DNA of 64,000 nt from Hydractinia symbiolongicarpus (GCF_029227915.1 NC_079884.1:21824001-21888000); one strand, 5' to 3'. Shown: positions 43,234 to 57,000, counted from the first letter of the stretch. Program-made: numbers and translations. Notes: generated by a model from the letters alone, not told the origin.

Positions 43234-44379
43234 GTTTTAAAACCTTGGCTATTTTAATACATATATTATATATTAAACACAGAAAGTCACCCTACTTTGC
43301 CAGTTGTAATTAACAACTTCAAGTGTAAACTGCTACAGAAATATTATTCACAATTTGTTAAAGATCTAAATCTTAAAAAAATAATTAACAAAACGTATAT
43401 AAAATAAGTGCATAATAGATATAAGGCCAAGGGAATAGTTAGAAAGCCGTAACCAAGACGACAACAAAAATGCGCAATTAAAGTGACTACAAAAGACCTG
43501 TTAGTGTTTGACTTTTATGATTTACACAAAATTCGAATTCGTGGAAAAGTTTATGGTCACTTGAGGAGGAAAACAACATCTTAAAGGAGAGGCGAAAGAA
43601 AGTTATTTTGTGGCGGCCATAAAATAAATTTTAAGCAAGAGAAAATTTTTTTATAGATTTCTAAATTCTAAAAGTATCTATATATCTTCCTGACAACAAT
43701 TTACAGAATTTTTATGGCTGTATATGGTCAAAATAAGTAAGTTTTGGATGTACTTACCAGTAAAAATCAAAAATAAAATCTTTGACTTGAGATAACCAAG
43801 AATTTACGTACTGCAGTAGTAACAACATGTTATAACCTTTGTTTAAACTTTTTTGAATTTAAGGAACATCAGTTATGACTCGCAACAATATCTTTTTCAT
43901 GTTTTAATTCCCTTTTCCACAACATACTTCGAGCTTCCAACGATGAAATTTGTTATGATGAGGTGGCGCCAAATTAAAATAAATATACAGACCGAATTCA
44001 ACAAAAAATCGAACGCGCAATATGGTGGCTCACTTTTTTTTACGAATTTTTATTTTTTTTATCTTTTTTGCTCACAGATTTTGGTAAATTCAGTAGTATA
44101 AAGGGGGGTAAGCACGGAGCGAATTGTAAATGTCGAATATCATTTTTCTTTAATATAGCCATCCGTTTGACAAATATGTAAAAACATTGATTTACCATTA
44201 ATACAACGCTCATAAAAATGCAAACAAACCAGGTATTTTTAACGGAATGTTTTTTATTCTTGGTCCAATGTGTTGTCGTTCTGTAATTTTTTAGGTGAAA
44301 ATACCATTTTATTGGAGATATTTCTATCAAAGCTATGCATCTGATGCTGAGCTTACCTATTAAATGAGGGTGAAATAAA
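43234..44379. other. Intergenic upstream of the thioesterase gene
   Basis: No supported gene; AT-rich. Probably includes the thioesterase promoter. Short ORFs show no domain. Confidence 0.45.
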
Positions 44380-44870
44380 AGATCTACTGTTCAAAGCAGA
44401 ACCAATTCAACACAAACCGGTATCTTCTAAAAAAAGTAAGGACATCGCTCAATTGTCTGAGGAATTCGTAAAGCTTATGTCGAGAGGGAATATCAGTGGT
44501 GTTCTAAAACTTCTAAGCAACAACATGTCGAATGGTGTTCTTCCATTGAGTGATGCAACATTGTCTCGACGACGTCAACAACAACCTGATGCAAAGGATA
44601 TCTCTGGTGAGTTTCTACTGAAGGAAGAAGTACCAAACATACATCCAGTGGTGCTAGAGTCGATAGACAAGAAAATAATAAAACAGGTTGCAATTAAGAC
44701 GAAAGGTTCGGGTCCTTCTGGCTTGGATGTAGATAAGTAGCGCAAAATTCTAGCTTGGAATCATTATGGGACAGTGACTTCTGATTTGCATAAATCCTTT
44801 CCCAAGATGATTAAGAAGTTGAGCATAGGAAAGGTGGATGAGAGAAATGGTAATAGCACAATTGAAAGTT
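44380..44870 (+). mobile_element. Decayed fragment of a reverse-transcriptase-type repeat ORF
   Basis: Frame from about 44380 through an in-frame TAG at 44738-44740 and on to about 44870. Recognisable pieces are LSNNMSNGVLPLSD, VLESIDKK and IKTKGSGPSGLD, then R-K-I-L-A after the stop. GVLPL and KT(K/R)G-SGPSGLD blocks precede the RT core in a repeat family common in invertebrate genomes (recollection; clade not assigned). No RT catalytic block remains. Confidence 0.5.
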
Positions 44871-44982
44871 GATTTTTTGGATCATAAAAGTTTGTTCTCT
44901 GATTATTAATTGCTTTTCTTTAACTTTAAAAGGGAAAGTCGCGGTACCATTTTGCGTTACAGCGAATTACGGTATCATAATA

Positions 44983-45316
44983 CAGTGGAATCTCTCTAAA
45001 GCGGACAAGATCTAAAGCGGACACCTCTATATAAAGAACACTATTTCTTGGAACGGACTGATTTCAGGTCAAACACAAGAAAATCTTCATAAGACGTACA
45101 GAGTATAACAGTAGATATAAATAATACGAGTTCACATTCATCAAATTATATGTCTCATTTCCTTGATTTGAAGGGAAAAGAACAAAAAAAACGTCTATAA
45201 ATAAAAAAGTCATGTTTTCGGCAAAATTTTGTTCTGAAAGTGATATACAATCTTTATAAAGCGAAAGACGGACACTTTTTTGCACCAATGGTGTCCGCTT
45301 TAGAGAGATTTCACTG
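44983..45316. mobile_element. MITE with TA target site (Tc1/mariner/pogo-type ends)
   Basis: Left CAGTGGAATCTCTCTAAAGC, right the complement of CAGTGAAATCTCTCTAAAGC. TA flanks both sides (44981-44982 and 45317-45318). The 334-bp body has no coding capacity. Confidence 0.85.
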
Positions 45317-45318
45317 TA

Positions 45319-46647
45319 TGAAGATACCAACAGTTTAAAAGCTAATCAGGAAATTGAACGTTGCAATTTTATAAAAGTTGATCATGATACTACAACTCAC
45401 ATTGTTATTGTTAAGCACTTTTGTTGACACACGAGCTTAAACCATGGATAGTTTTAAATTCTTGTAATGAACTGCGCCTAGGTAAGCCCTCAACCCTCTA
45501 TAAACACACAAAACCAACATTCCTGTTAGACTCCTAACCACTGGTTGTGGAATTGCTATTTAAAACTTGGCAATATTCGTTGGCATTATTAGTACATAAT
45601 TTGTCTGCTTGCCTTATTACGTGTGATTGCTAATTAAATATACCTTTGTAATGGATTCTGTCTTCTCACCCTTGCCTCGTTGTTCGTTTACAGCATGCTG
45701 CCATTTTTCATTTCTAACACTCCCTTTAGATCACGTGACTATGTCTAATGTTTTATTGAGAACAAATTTTTAGTTGGATGTTGGTGCAAAATTCGGAATT
45801 TGTACTTTGTAGACTGTGGGTCAGGGCCCTAATATCATCTTTTTTTTCTTTTCTAAATACGCTCCTAATTTTTCGAAAAGTTTTATAATTTTTCAAATTT
45901 TTCATATAATGACACGTTACCACCTTTTAAGACCAACAGGAGTCTCAAATTTGTTGACCTGAGACCCAAACGCTCCCAAATTGAGCCAGCTGACAATCTG
46001 ATTTTTATGATACTATCAATCCATTTAGAGGGTCAATCTTTTGTAGAAATGGGACCTACAGTTATGAGATCCTATACTGTGTCTATAAATTGGTTGAGAA
46101 AGAAACGATGCATTCGCATTGGCTTTTGAGAAAATGAAAACTTCCCTGGTCAAGTTTTTCATCTTCGCGCTTTTTCGTAAAAGAAGAAGCGTCCTTACTA
46201 TTATATATACGCTTCAAAAGCATGGTAGCTAAAAATAGTTTAGTGTTGGTACTTGCTGCGTATGCGGCAATGGTTTATTGATCTACCCTTTTTGTGACAA
46301 TGCTCAAACTGTAAATGGTCAAACGGTGTAAACAATCGTGGTGTGAACATGGGTGCAATTTTAGTTCTTCTTAAAGTATATGCAAGCAAGTATGACTAGC
46401 CAATGAATGTTCAACATTAAATTTTTATGCTGTAACTTTTGTGGCCAAAATGTTGTAATATTTGCTCCTGTGCCGGTTGTTAAAAATATAACAGCTTTAT
46501 CTGTGAATGTTAAACAAGGTCTTTTCGATTCGTTGTATTGTATAGTATTATCGTTACCGGTTATCACAAATATGCTTTAAAGGTCATTATTTAAAAATGA
46601 TGTCGTATGCAGATGACACGGTCACTGGTAACAAAAATTTAATAAAA
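45319..46647. other. Intergenic, no gene seen
   Basis: No exon with recognisable motif. Short ORFs near 46361-46567 lack features. Confidence 0.45.
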
Positions 46648-46756
46648 CTAGTCGTTAGCCCGTGGAAAAATCCACGGGTTCGCCCGTCGCAGCTACCATT
46701 TTGCGTGACAGACGGACGGACGGACGGACAGACGTATACGGGCATTATAATATAGA
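46648..46756 (-). mobile_element. Mini-Helitron-like element, copy B
   Basis: On the minus strand it starts TCTATATTATAATGCCCGTA after a host A and ends CTAACGACTAG before a host T. The 3' hairpin CCCGTGGATTTTTCCACGGG is followed by 11 bases to the terminus. A (GGAC)n tract lies inside. Total 109 bp, non-coding. Confidence 0.75.
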
Positions 46757-46797
46757 TGTCCTTATGTTTATAAAGAAAAAGATGCATTATAAACGAA

Positions 46798-46990
46798 CTA
46801 GTCGTTAGCCCGTGGAAAAATCCACGGGGTCCCCCGTCCTTTAAATTTACACGTCGCAACAAAGTGGATAAAAATATATCGCATTTGATATTCGTGCGCA
46901 TTTTAAAAATTTCGTGTTTCCGTTGCGGGACGCCGCTTTCGCGGACACACAGACAGACAGACGACCGCTATTATTAAAGAGATTTATAGA
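46798..46990 (-). mobile_element. Mini-Helitron-like element, copy C
   Basis: On the minus strand it starts TCTATAAATCTCTTTAATAA after a host A and ends with the same hairpin and CTAACGACTAG before a host T. Total 193 bp. The stomatin duplication begins inside it at 46858, and its 5' part is repeated at 50449-50581. Confidence 0.7.
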
Positions 46991-47439
46991 TATCACCTTG
47001 GATCACCATAAAATCAAATTCAAATGCATGAAGATTTGCAAGAACGTTATGGAACGCGATGGCGCCACACAAACAAAGCTGACGTCAGCAAAAAAATAAA
47101 TATGTTAATTTATACCTATGACGGAAACAAATACGAAGGAAAAGGACTAAACCTTTCCAGGCAAACAAACAACAATAAGACTGTTTCATGCAATATTTAT
47201 TAATTAATTAACCATTTTTATTTATTTATATGCGCAAGAATGTACATCATTTTTAATTTAGTGAAAAATAAACAATGAAAAAAAACATATATAACATACA
47301 CACCCAATATAAGAAGTAGGAATGGTATGAATAGGTCAAAGCCATAAAATAAAAATAATTCAGACAGTAGTAGTATTATAACAACCATACTTTCACACCT
47401 AGATGTCACACGGAAGCCACTCTACATAAAAAAGTTAAA

Positions 47440-47613
47440 TACAGCGACGAAATAAGCGACAACGACGACAAAAACAAACAAACAAAAACAACGGCAACAA
47501 AACAACAACAAAGACGGCGACGAAAACAACGGCGATAACAAAGACAATGATGACGACAATAATGACAATGATGACGACAACAATGACGACAAACACAACA
47601 ACAACAACAGCAG
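47440..47613. repeat. Low-complexity AAC/GAC trinucleotide-rich tract
   Basis: Runs of ACAACGACGACAA-type triplets that create long valine- or leucine-only ORFs on the reverse strand; these are not genes. The same tract recurs at 51031-51204 in copy 2. Confidence 0.85.
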
Positions 47614-48160
47614 TAACATGCTTAAAATTGCAATGACAGTTCGGTTTACGATTATGAGCGATTATGTATTGATAACACATGATTATTGGCTAAAAATACC
47701 AAAAATAAAAAAAATAGCAATAACCCTGAGGAAAACACAGTGGTACCCCTTTAAAGAAAACCCTTACAAGTGATAAAACATACTTGATTCTCTAGAAATC
47801 ACTCCGGCCCGTTTTTCATTTCTCAAGAACAAAACAAGATGGTGGCATACCTTTAAGTAGCGCAGATTTTTGTTAAGTGAGAGAGATTTTTATGCTTATT
47901 TCACTAAACGGGGGTTCCACTGGCATAACAAAATATTACCTTTTTTATTAATTCACATAAAATATAAAAAAATAATTAACATCGTGAGTTTTTACATTTA
48001 AGTGCAAAAACAATCCCGCATGAAATTATGTTTACTTTTCCAAGTCAGTTGTAATAAAACATAAAAAAAGAAACCATCAATCAACCGGACGCTCTTTTCG
48101 CACTTAAGGCGTACGGTAATTATATAACAACAAGAAAGGCTCTATCCTATCTTTTGTTTC

Positions 48161-50435
48161 TCACTTTCCCAAAGACAACATATCAATCGGCAAGGGAAAC
48201 AAAATGGTTGAGTTCTTCTCAGCAGAGATAGTTTGCAATGTTTGCAAGTATCTCAACTGTAGAGCTTGTGGTGATTCTGCGATGATATCCGCGGCTTCTT
48301 TTAACGCTCGTGCAGCGTTCATTTCACCTTCAGCTGCAATCACCTACACAAAGAGAAACACCTTGTAAATAGAAGCCCGGGAAAATAAACTCCTCTAATA
48401 TTTACACGGTCAGAGCAAGCAGCAAACACAACGCTATTTTCCGATTATCTTTGGCTTGAGTTTTATACTTAGAAGCTTGGAATTACCCTTAAATTTAATT
48501 CAAAGCATATAGATACAACACAATTTTAACGATCAATGCAAATTTTTCAAAGACATATCAGAAATTTAATCCTTGCCAATATAATAATATATAAAAATAG
48601 TTCTGATTGACCAATTGACCTCAAATTAAACCTTGAATAAATCGCTAACATTTCTGAATTTTTGAAAGTATCTTGGAAATTCCTGACATTCTGGACAGAA
48701 TTAGACGTCCTAAAACAAACTAGAGAACGAACCTTCGCCTTAGCCTCTCTGGAAGCTTCTGCTTCAGCTGCCATAGCACGTTGCAACATTTGGGGAAGTC
48801 GTACATCTTTAATCTCCACCCTTTCAACCTTAACACCCCATGGATCAGTAGCCTCGTCCAAGATCCTCTGCAAATTATGACTGATGTTTTCTCTCTCCAT
48901 TAATACCTCACTCAAATTCTTTGTTCCCAATTCATTTCGCAGAGTGGTTTGAGCCAGAAGTCTGGTAGATCTGTTGGCGTCCTCAACGTTACACACGGAG
49001 GCAATCGGGTTTGAGATACGGAAATAGGTAACTGCGTCCACGGACACAGTGACACTATCCCGCGTCAATATCTCTTGCGGAGGGACGTCAAACGACACAA
49101 CACGTTGATCTACTTTCAAATAGTTGTCGATACATGGAAGGATAAAGAATATACCCGGCCCTTTAGCTCCACCTAACCGGAGACGACCAACACGAAAGAT
49201 AACAGCTCGCTCATATTCTTGCACTATCTGAAAGAAAAACATTAAATAACTGATGCTACAGAGGATAGATAGAATACTCAGGATAGATTTTCTATTCTTT
49301 GCCATTCACTGCTTTAATTTATCACTAAACTAAAAAACTACATAGTTTAATGACGATCCCGGCTATATATAGTCAGATATATGCAGCATATAGCAACTCA
49401 GAACAGTGAGGCCTCTAACATTTTATATTCTAGGAGGATTCAGGGTTTTGATAAAATTTTAGGAAAAACTAACACACCCATAAGCAAGCCTTTACTAAAA
49501 CACATATTAATAAACGTTTTTTAAAACGTAATAATAAAAAGATAACTACTAGATGGGACAAAAAATTTGGAAACATCGTTATATTTGGTCTAAATTTTAG
49601 AGATTTTAAAATTACATCCAACACATCTTCTGCTGAAAGATTTGTTGGATGTAACACGATATATGCATATTTTAAAATAAATTTATTCGTCTTATTATCT
49701 GATTAAGATACTTTGACTTAATGAATTCAATTTTCGGACTTTATTCGGCATTTATTCTTTGCTAAATGTCAACATTTTACAATCTTTTTTACACCTACAT
49801 TACTGAAGCCCTGCATCATGTTCCTTTGGCGCCCACCCACCTATACTGAAATGAAGCCCCACAGCATGTTATTTTGGCGCTCCCAGTGACATTACTGACA
49901 AACGGTGTATGAGTGAGCAAGGTATAAATCAAACAGTTAGCAAACTGAACTCACCTTTATACAAAAGAACAAAGAGAGTGGAAATGTTAGCACCACAATA
50001 ATAAAAGAGAAAATGGTCAAAAACCATGCACAAACACCAAAATCATGCGTCTCTATAAGAAAACGAAAAAAAAAACACATTTGTAACAAAGCTGTAAAAT
50101 GGAATACACTAACAACAGTCTTCTTGTTCACACCTATGAAACTACTTTGACAGACAAAAACATTTACAGTATAGACATTATAGAAACTATATTTTATCTC
50201 TATTACAGCAAGTTCGTTGAATATACAGGAAATAACTTCTTTGCATGTGTATGCAAGTAACTGAATCATACAATTTCGACTAGAAGATGTAATCCCTAAA
50301 TACTAGATAACAGCCTCCTATGTTGTGGTGAAATATATACCAGCTGTTTCCGCAAATCCAAAAAAAAAGGGGGGGGGGGGGGGGGAAGAAGAGACATTTA
50401 CATACCTTGCTGAGCAACATCTATGGTGGAATACT
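48161..50435 (-). pseudogene. Stomatin, duplicated copy lacking its start codon
   Basis: Exons 50406-50435 (fragment), 49955-50052, 48733-49227 and 48161-48343 repeat the complete gene exactly. The junction cuts exon 1 after its last ten codons. The triplet just before the first retained Tyr codon is TAG in frame, so no start is available. Exons 2-4 and their splice sites are intact, so transcripts from the upstream full copy could still splice into them, or an internal promoter could use a later ATG. Otherwise this is a promoterless, fresh pseudogene or an assembly artefact. Confidence 0.85.
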
Positions 50436-50448
50436 AAACAAAATACTA

Positions 50449-53400
50449 AACAAAGTGGATAAAAATATATCGCATTTGATATTCGTGCGCATTTTAAAAA
50501 TTTCGTGTTTCCGTTGCGGGACGCCGCTTTCGCGGACACACAGACAGACAGACGACCGCTATTATTAAAGAGATTTATAGATATCACCTTGGATCACCAT
50601 AAAATCAAATTCAAATGCATGAAGATTTGCAAGAACGTTATGGAACGCGATGGCGCCACACAAACAAAGCTGACGTCAGCAAAAAAATAAATATGTTAAT
50701 TTATACCTATGACGGAAACAAATACGAAGGAAAAGGACTAAACCTTTCCAGGCAAACAAACAACAATAAGACTGTTTCATGCAATATTTATTAATTAATT
50801 AACCATTTTTATTTATTTATATGCGCAAGAATGTACATCATTTTTAATTTAGTGAAAAATAAACAATGAAAAAAAACATATATAACATACACACCCAATA
50901 TAAGAAGTAGGAATGGTATGAATAGGTCAAAGCCATAAAATAAAAATAATTCAGACAGTAGTAGTATTATAACAACCATACTTTCACACCTAGATGTCAC
51001 ACGGAAGCCACTCTACATAAAAAAGTTAAATACAGCGACGAAATAAGCGACAACGACGACAAAAACAAACAAACAAAAACAACGGCAACAAAACAACAAC
51101 AAAGACGGCGACGAAAACAACGGCGATAACAAAGACAATGATGACGACAATAATGACAATGATGACGACAACAATGACGACAAACACAACAACAACAACA
51201 GCAGTAACATGCTTAAAATTGCAATGACAGTTCGGTTTACGATTATGAGCGATTATGTATTGATAACACATGATTATTGGCTAAAAATACCAAAAATAAA
51301 AAAAATAGCAATAACCCTGAGGAAAACACAGTGGTACCCCTTTAAAGAAAACCCTTACAAGTGATAAAACATACTTGATTCTCTAGAAATCACTCCGGCC
51401 CGTTTTTCATTTCTCAAGAACAAAACAAGATGGTGGCATACCTTTAAGTAGCGCAGATTTTTGTTAAGTGAGAGAGATTTTTATGCTTATTTCACTAAAC
51501 GGGGGTTCCACTGGCATAACAAAATATTACCTTTTTTATTAATTCACATAAAATATAAAAAAATAATTAACATCGTGAGTTTTTACATTTAAGTGCAAAA
51601 ACAATCCCGCATGAAATTATGTTTACTTTTCCAAGTCAGTTGTAATAAAACATAAAAAAAGAAACCATCAATCAACCGGACGCTCTTTTCGCACTTAAGG
51701 CGTACGGTAATTATATAACAACAAGAAAGGCTCTATCCTATCTTTTGTTTCTCACTTTCCCAAAGACAACATATCAATCGGCAAGGGAAACAAAATGGTT
51801 GAGTTCTTCTCAGCAGAGATAGTTTGCAATGTTTGCAAGTATCTCAACTGTAGAGCTTGTGGTGATTCTGCGATGATATCCGCGGCTTCTTTTAACGCTC
51901 GTGCAGCGTTCATTTCACCTTCAGCTGCAATCACCTACACAAAGAGAAACACCTTGTAAATAGAAGCCCGGGAAAATAAACTCCTCTAATATTTACACGG
52001 TCAGAGCAAGCAGCAAACACAACGCTATTTTCCGATTATCTTTGGCTTGAGTTTTATACTTAGAAGCTTGGAATTACCCTTAAATTTAATTCAAAGCATA
52101 TAGATACAACACAATTTTAACGATCAATGCAAATTTTTCAAAGACATATCAGAAATTTAATCCTTGCCAATATAATAATATATAAAAATAGTTCTGATTG
52201 ACCAATTGACCTCAAATTAAACCTTGAATAAATCGCTAACATTTCTGAATTTTTGAAAGTATCTTGGAAATTCCTGACATTCTGGACAGAATTAGACGTC
52301 CTAAAACAAACTAGAGAACGAACCTTCGCCTTAGCCTCTCTGGAAGCTTCTGCTTCAGCTGCCATAGCACGTTGCAACATTTGGGGAAGTCGTACATCTT
52401 TAATCTCCACCCTTTCAACCTTAACACCCCATGGATCAGTAGCCTCGTCCAAGATCCTCTGCAAATTATGACTGATGTTTTCTCTCTCCATTAATACCTC
52501 ACTCAAATTCTTTGTTCCCAATTCATTTCGCAGAGTGGTTTGAGCCAGAAGTCTGGTAGATCTGTTGGCGTCCTCAACGTTACACACGGAGGCAATCGGG
52601 TTTGAGATACGGAAATAGGTAACTGCGTCCACGGACACAGTGACACTATCCCGCGTCAATATCTCTTGCGGAGGGACGTCAAACGACACAACACGTTGAT
52701 CTACTTTCAAATAGTTGTCGATACATGGAAGGATAAAGAATATACCCGGCCCTTTAGCTCCACCTAACCGGAGACGACCAACACGAAAGATAACAGCTCG
52801 CTCATATTCTTGCACTATCTGAAAGAAAAACATTAAATAACTGATGCTACAGAGGATAGATAGAATACTCAGGATAGATTTTCTATTCTTTGCCATTCAC
52901 TGCTTTAATTTATCACTAAACTAAAAAACTACATAGTTTAATGACGATCCCGGCTATATATAGTCAGATATATGCAGCATATAGCAACTCAGAACAGTGA
53001 GGCCTCTAACATTTTATATTCTAGGAGGATTCAGGGTTTTGATAAAATTTTAGGAAAAACTAACACACCCATAAGCAAGCCTTTACTAAAACACATATTA
53101 ATAAACGTTTTTTAAAACGTAATAATAAAAAGATAACTACTAGATGGGACAAAAAATTTGGAAACATCGTTATATTTGGTCTAAATTTTAGAGATTTTAA
53201 AATTACATCCAACACATCTTCTGCTGAAAGATTTGTTGGATGTAACACGATATATGCATATTTTAAAATAAATTTATTCGTCTTATTATCTGATTAAGAT
53301 ACTTTGACTTAATGAATTCAATTTTCGGACTTTATTCGGCATTTATTCTTTGCTAAATGTCAACATTTTACAATCTTTTTTACACCTACATTACTGAAGC

Positions 53401-54020
53401 CCTGCATCATGTTCCTTTGGCGCCCACCCACCTATACTGAAATGAAGCCCCACAGCATGTTATTTTGGCGCTCCCAGTGACATTACTGACAAACGGTGTA
53501 TGAGTGAGCAAGGTATAAATCAAACAGTTAGCAAACTGAACTCACCTTTATACAAAAGAACAAAGAGAGTGGAAATGTTAGCACCACAATAATAAAAGAG
53601 AAAATGGTCAAAAACCATGCACAAACACCAAAATCATGCGTCTCTATAAGAAAACGAAAAAAAAAACACATTTGTAACAAAGCTGTAAAATGGAATACAC
53701 TAACAACAGTCTTCTTGTTCACACCTATGAAACTACTTTGACAGACAAAAACATTTACAGTATAGACATTATAGAAACTATATTTTATCTCTATTACAGC
53801 AAGTTCGTTGAATATACAGGAAATAACTTCTTTGCATGTGTATGCAAGTAACTGAATCATACAATTTCGACTAGAAGATGTAATCCCTAAATACTAGATA
53901 ACAGCCTCCTATGTTGTGGTGAAATATATACCAGCTGTTTCCGCAAATCCAAAAAAAAAGGGGGGGGGGGAAGAAGAGACATTTACATACCTTGCTGAGC
54001 AACATCTATGGTGGAATACT
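50449..54020. repeat. Direct tandem duplication, copy 2 (3572 bp)
   Basis: Partner of 46858-50435. This copy is continuous with the true 5' end of stomatin at 54045. Its left boundary begins in mini-Helitron C sequence. Confidence 0.95.
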
Positions 54021-54045
54021 CTGGTGCCATTTCCTTCCCTGACAT
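51752..54045 (-). CDS. STOM: Stomatin (SPFH/band 7), complete copy, 276 aa
   Basis: Oligomeric membrane-hairpin scaffold that binds cholesterol-rich membrane and modulates channels and transporters. Exons in order: 53991-54045, 53546-53643, 52324-52818, 51752-51934 (831 nt, phases consistent). The N-terminus is [19 protein letters not shown] hydrophobic hairpin (near residues 26-50) ends P-L-S-L-F-F-C-I-K. The SPFH domain has [65 protein letters not shown] and [16 protein letters not shown]. The C-terminal coiled region has [20 protein letters not shown] and [13 protein letters not shown], closing with [11 protein letters not shown]. Length is close to vertebrate stomatin (288 aa). The donor after exon 3 is GTTCGT, less usual than the others. 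Confidence 0.95.
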
Positions 54046-57000
54046 TTTTCCTAATTTATAAGTTTTACTAAAAAAGCAAAGGGATGTTCTTTAGGACTTC
54101 AATTCAAGATTAACATAATATCAATAAGTCTACATATACATGTCCGATATAATACAAATTATATGTACAGACAGTATGGTGCTAGTTCCATAACATTTCG
54201 GATACTTGAACAGGGTACAAGAAAGCTTATAAAACTACAAGGTAAATATACGCTGAATTTCTGTTGATGGTTAGCACTTCCAATCAAGTTTCCTAAGCAA
54301 TGTTGATTAAACCTGATCTGTTTAGTAATTTTCTTCTTTATACAAATAAAGAGCTCTGTACATTATGCGCACATAAAAAACTTTGAAGAGACTTGTATAT
54401 AAACTGATGTTCACTACAGGAAAAACTAAATTTAAAAAATGAAAGATTATAATGCTGGAAACACAAGGATAGTCAACATGGGATGATCCGAATCTCTCTA
54501 GTTATCACAAAGGGTGAAAACCACTTAGCTTCATACAAACAACTTTTTAAGATATTTTTTTTTTAGAGAAAAATCTCCAATATAACCAGCTGGTATTTTG
54601 TGATGTTCAGCAAAATCATAGAATTTACTATTTCTAATGGTTGGTATAATTTTATACAAATAATAAATAAAAACAATAAATAATTGTTAAAAAGTTGATG
54701 ATATTTACAGGTTATGAGAACATGCAAGCAACTGAAAAATATATCTATATCAACAGAAATAATTTTTATCCTCTCTTTCTTGTTTATCTTCTTAAATCTG
54801 AAAATTCAAAACTATAAAATACTTTCATGGAACAATATGATTTTATAAATAATTTAAGAAAAAACGAAAAAAAATTATTTCACAACTTCTTTTCTTTATA
54901 TTTTGTTGTTCCAGTTTGTAGTAAACAAAATATTGAAATTTATATAAAAAGATTATTGTCATTCATTGACAAAAGTAGAATTATCACATTAATTAAAACA
55001 AATAACAAAAATGTTATTCTTCAAACTTATCTGCATTGTTAGCAGATGTAAAGGGGTTTCACATAAGTTGAATTAATGTGAATGCAAAACCCTATGAAAA
55101 TTAAAAAGTTTCAAATTTTATACCTTCAGACACTAAACATAGGACAAAGTTGTGAAAAAATAAACCCTTGGAAGAGATCCGAGAAGTTTTGAGAAGACTT
55201 CTCAAAATTGGTGAGAATTCAGGAATTTTAAAGAGTCGTGGCAAAACTGATAATAGTAGAATCACCATTTTTATTTAATTCAAACTAAACATAGCCGCAT
55301 AATCTTCTTAGATATAAGATACAAAGACTAATGTTCTTAACTTGTTCTAAAACCTTTAACCATATAAACCCTATGCTTTAGTTTATTTTGAAAATAATTC
55401 TTAAGGTGTTCTTAAGAAGAGCACAGTGATCAAAAACTTACATATCATTACATGTTTTACAGTAAAAGGAAAAAGTATCATCATGTTTAGCAGCTTGGTT
55501 GTTTTAACTAAGGTTAATTATTTAAAACTAGATTAGAAAGAAACAATTATTGAATTCTTTATCCACATCAAATATATTTTCAATATAAAAAAGTTTTTTT
55601 GAGATGGAAGATCCTCCTTTAAATTAAGATATTGACATTAAATTAGTGTTATTGACGTTGTGACATTGAATTCGCTGATTAACATTATAGACATGCATTT
55701 TTCGGCCACATCAAACGATAAAAGTACATGTCCAAATTGCCCCTCATACATACTAATCGTATTATTACTAATCATATTATGCAATGTGAATGTATGTAAA
55801 GTTTGGTGTAAAAGGAAAACACAGCTTAAGCAAATTACATTTTCCCACATATGCAGCAGGGGGTAACCAACCACTTGTAAATGGCACTACGCAAATTATA
55901 TACATATGAAAAGACTATAAAATCACTATTAGCTAAGTACATGCTACTGAACGTCTAAATTTTTTTGTTCAATCACAAAATAATGCAAGCTAATTCTAGC
56001 ACTCAATTTTTGAAATAAGAGTAAAGTATAGGCGACTAGATTGAGAGAGGTTGAATTAAATCACAAAAAGATAATCCAAGTGAATTATATAGTCATAATA
56101 AACATGTCAATTCTGTTGAGCCTTGAGTACTAGTTCTAATATCCTAGGTAATTCATTCTTTGTTATTTACATCAGGGTCAAAAACAAAATTCTAGGACTT
56201 TTTCAGACAGAGTTTAAGTGACATTTAAGGAGTGTTTAGCTGATCTATACAAAAAGGGGTAAATTTTATCAATCATAATACTTCGTCATAGTACTTCAAA
56301 AACTCTGATTAAATCTTTTAACTGTGGTGACAAGAGGAACCCTTTTATGCACATGTAACAGAAATTGTTTTATTGCATGCACCTGAAAATCTAGTGTGTG
56401 TAGCCACCACAAAAATCAACATAAAGTTCTACAAACAAAACAAGGAAATATATAAAGTATAATGGCTTTGTCAACTAGGAAGATGTGAGAAATGGGTTAA
56501 AAGCCTTTTCGATAGATGATGTACCATCTGAAAGTTTATTGCAGGTAAATATTTATCTGACAGTAACAGACCAAAGAATTACGCTACTGCTATACGGCAA
56601 GAGTTTACAGATTATATTTTATGAATGTGGGCAAAACTCAACTTTTTTGCAGCCATAATATCTCCTCTTTACATAAAAAAATTAAGAGTGACATGCTGAA
56701 TATAAATATTTTTAAATGGTTTAGACTAAATCTATTTTGTCCCCAGTTGCTACAAATTTACATACGTACGTGAGGTCCCTTGAGCTTTTCTCAAAACCTT
56801 TTTAACTGTATAAATGTAAATTTGATTTTAGTTATTTATATAACCTGAAGATGTACTTATTGTACAGTACAGTCCAGATGTAAGCGTATGCATACTCTCC
56901 AGTTTCACACCTTTTTCTATGAGGTAATAGTTGTTTGTCTTTTGTTCTTATTAATTATCTTGGGAGTCCTGTAAGTCATCAACTTGCACGTACTAAACAA

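Larger units (their letters stand above)
46858..50435. repeat. Direct tandem duplication, copy 1 (3578 bp)
   Basis: Matches 50449-54020 at an offset of 3591 bp. By eye the only difference is the G run (17 G at 50369-50385, 11 G in the partner). It carries stomatin without its first codons. A 13-base filler (50436-50448) sits at the junction. Confidence 0.95.

Noticed and set aside
47422-47680. Valine- or leucine-only reverse-strand ORFs (also at 51013-51271)
   Set aside because: Products of an AAC/GAC trinucleotide tract; no start context, no exon signals and no domain.
54827-55042. 71-aa ORF in AT-rich DNA
   Set aside because: Composition-driven, with no homology pattern I can see.
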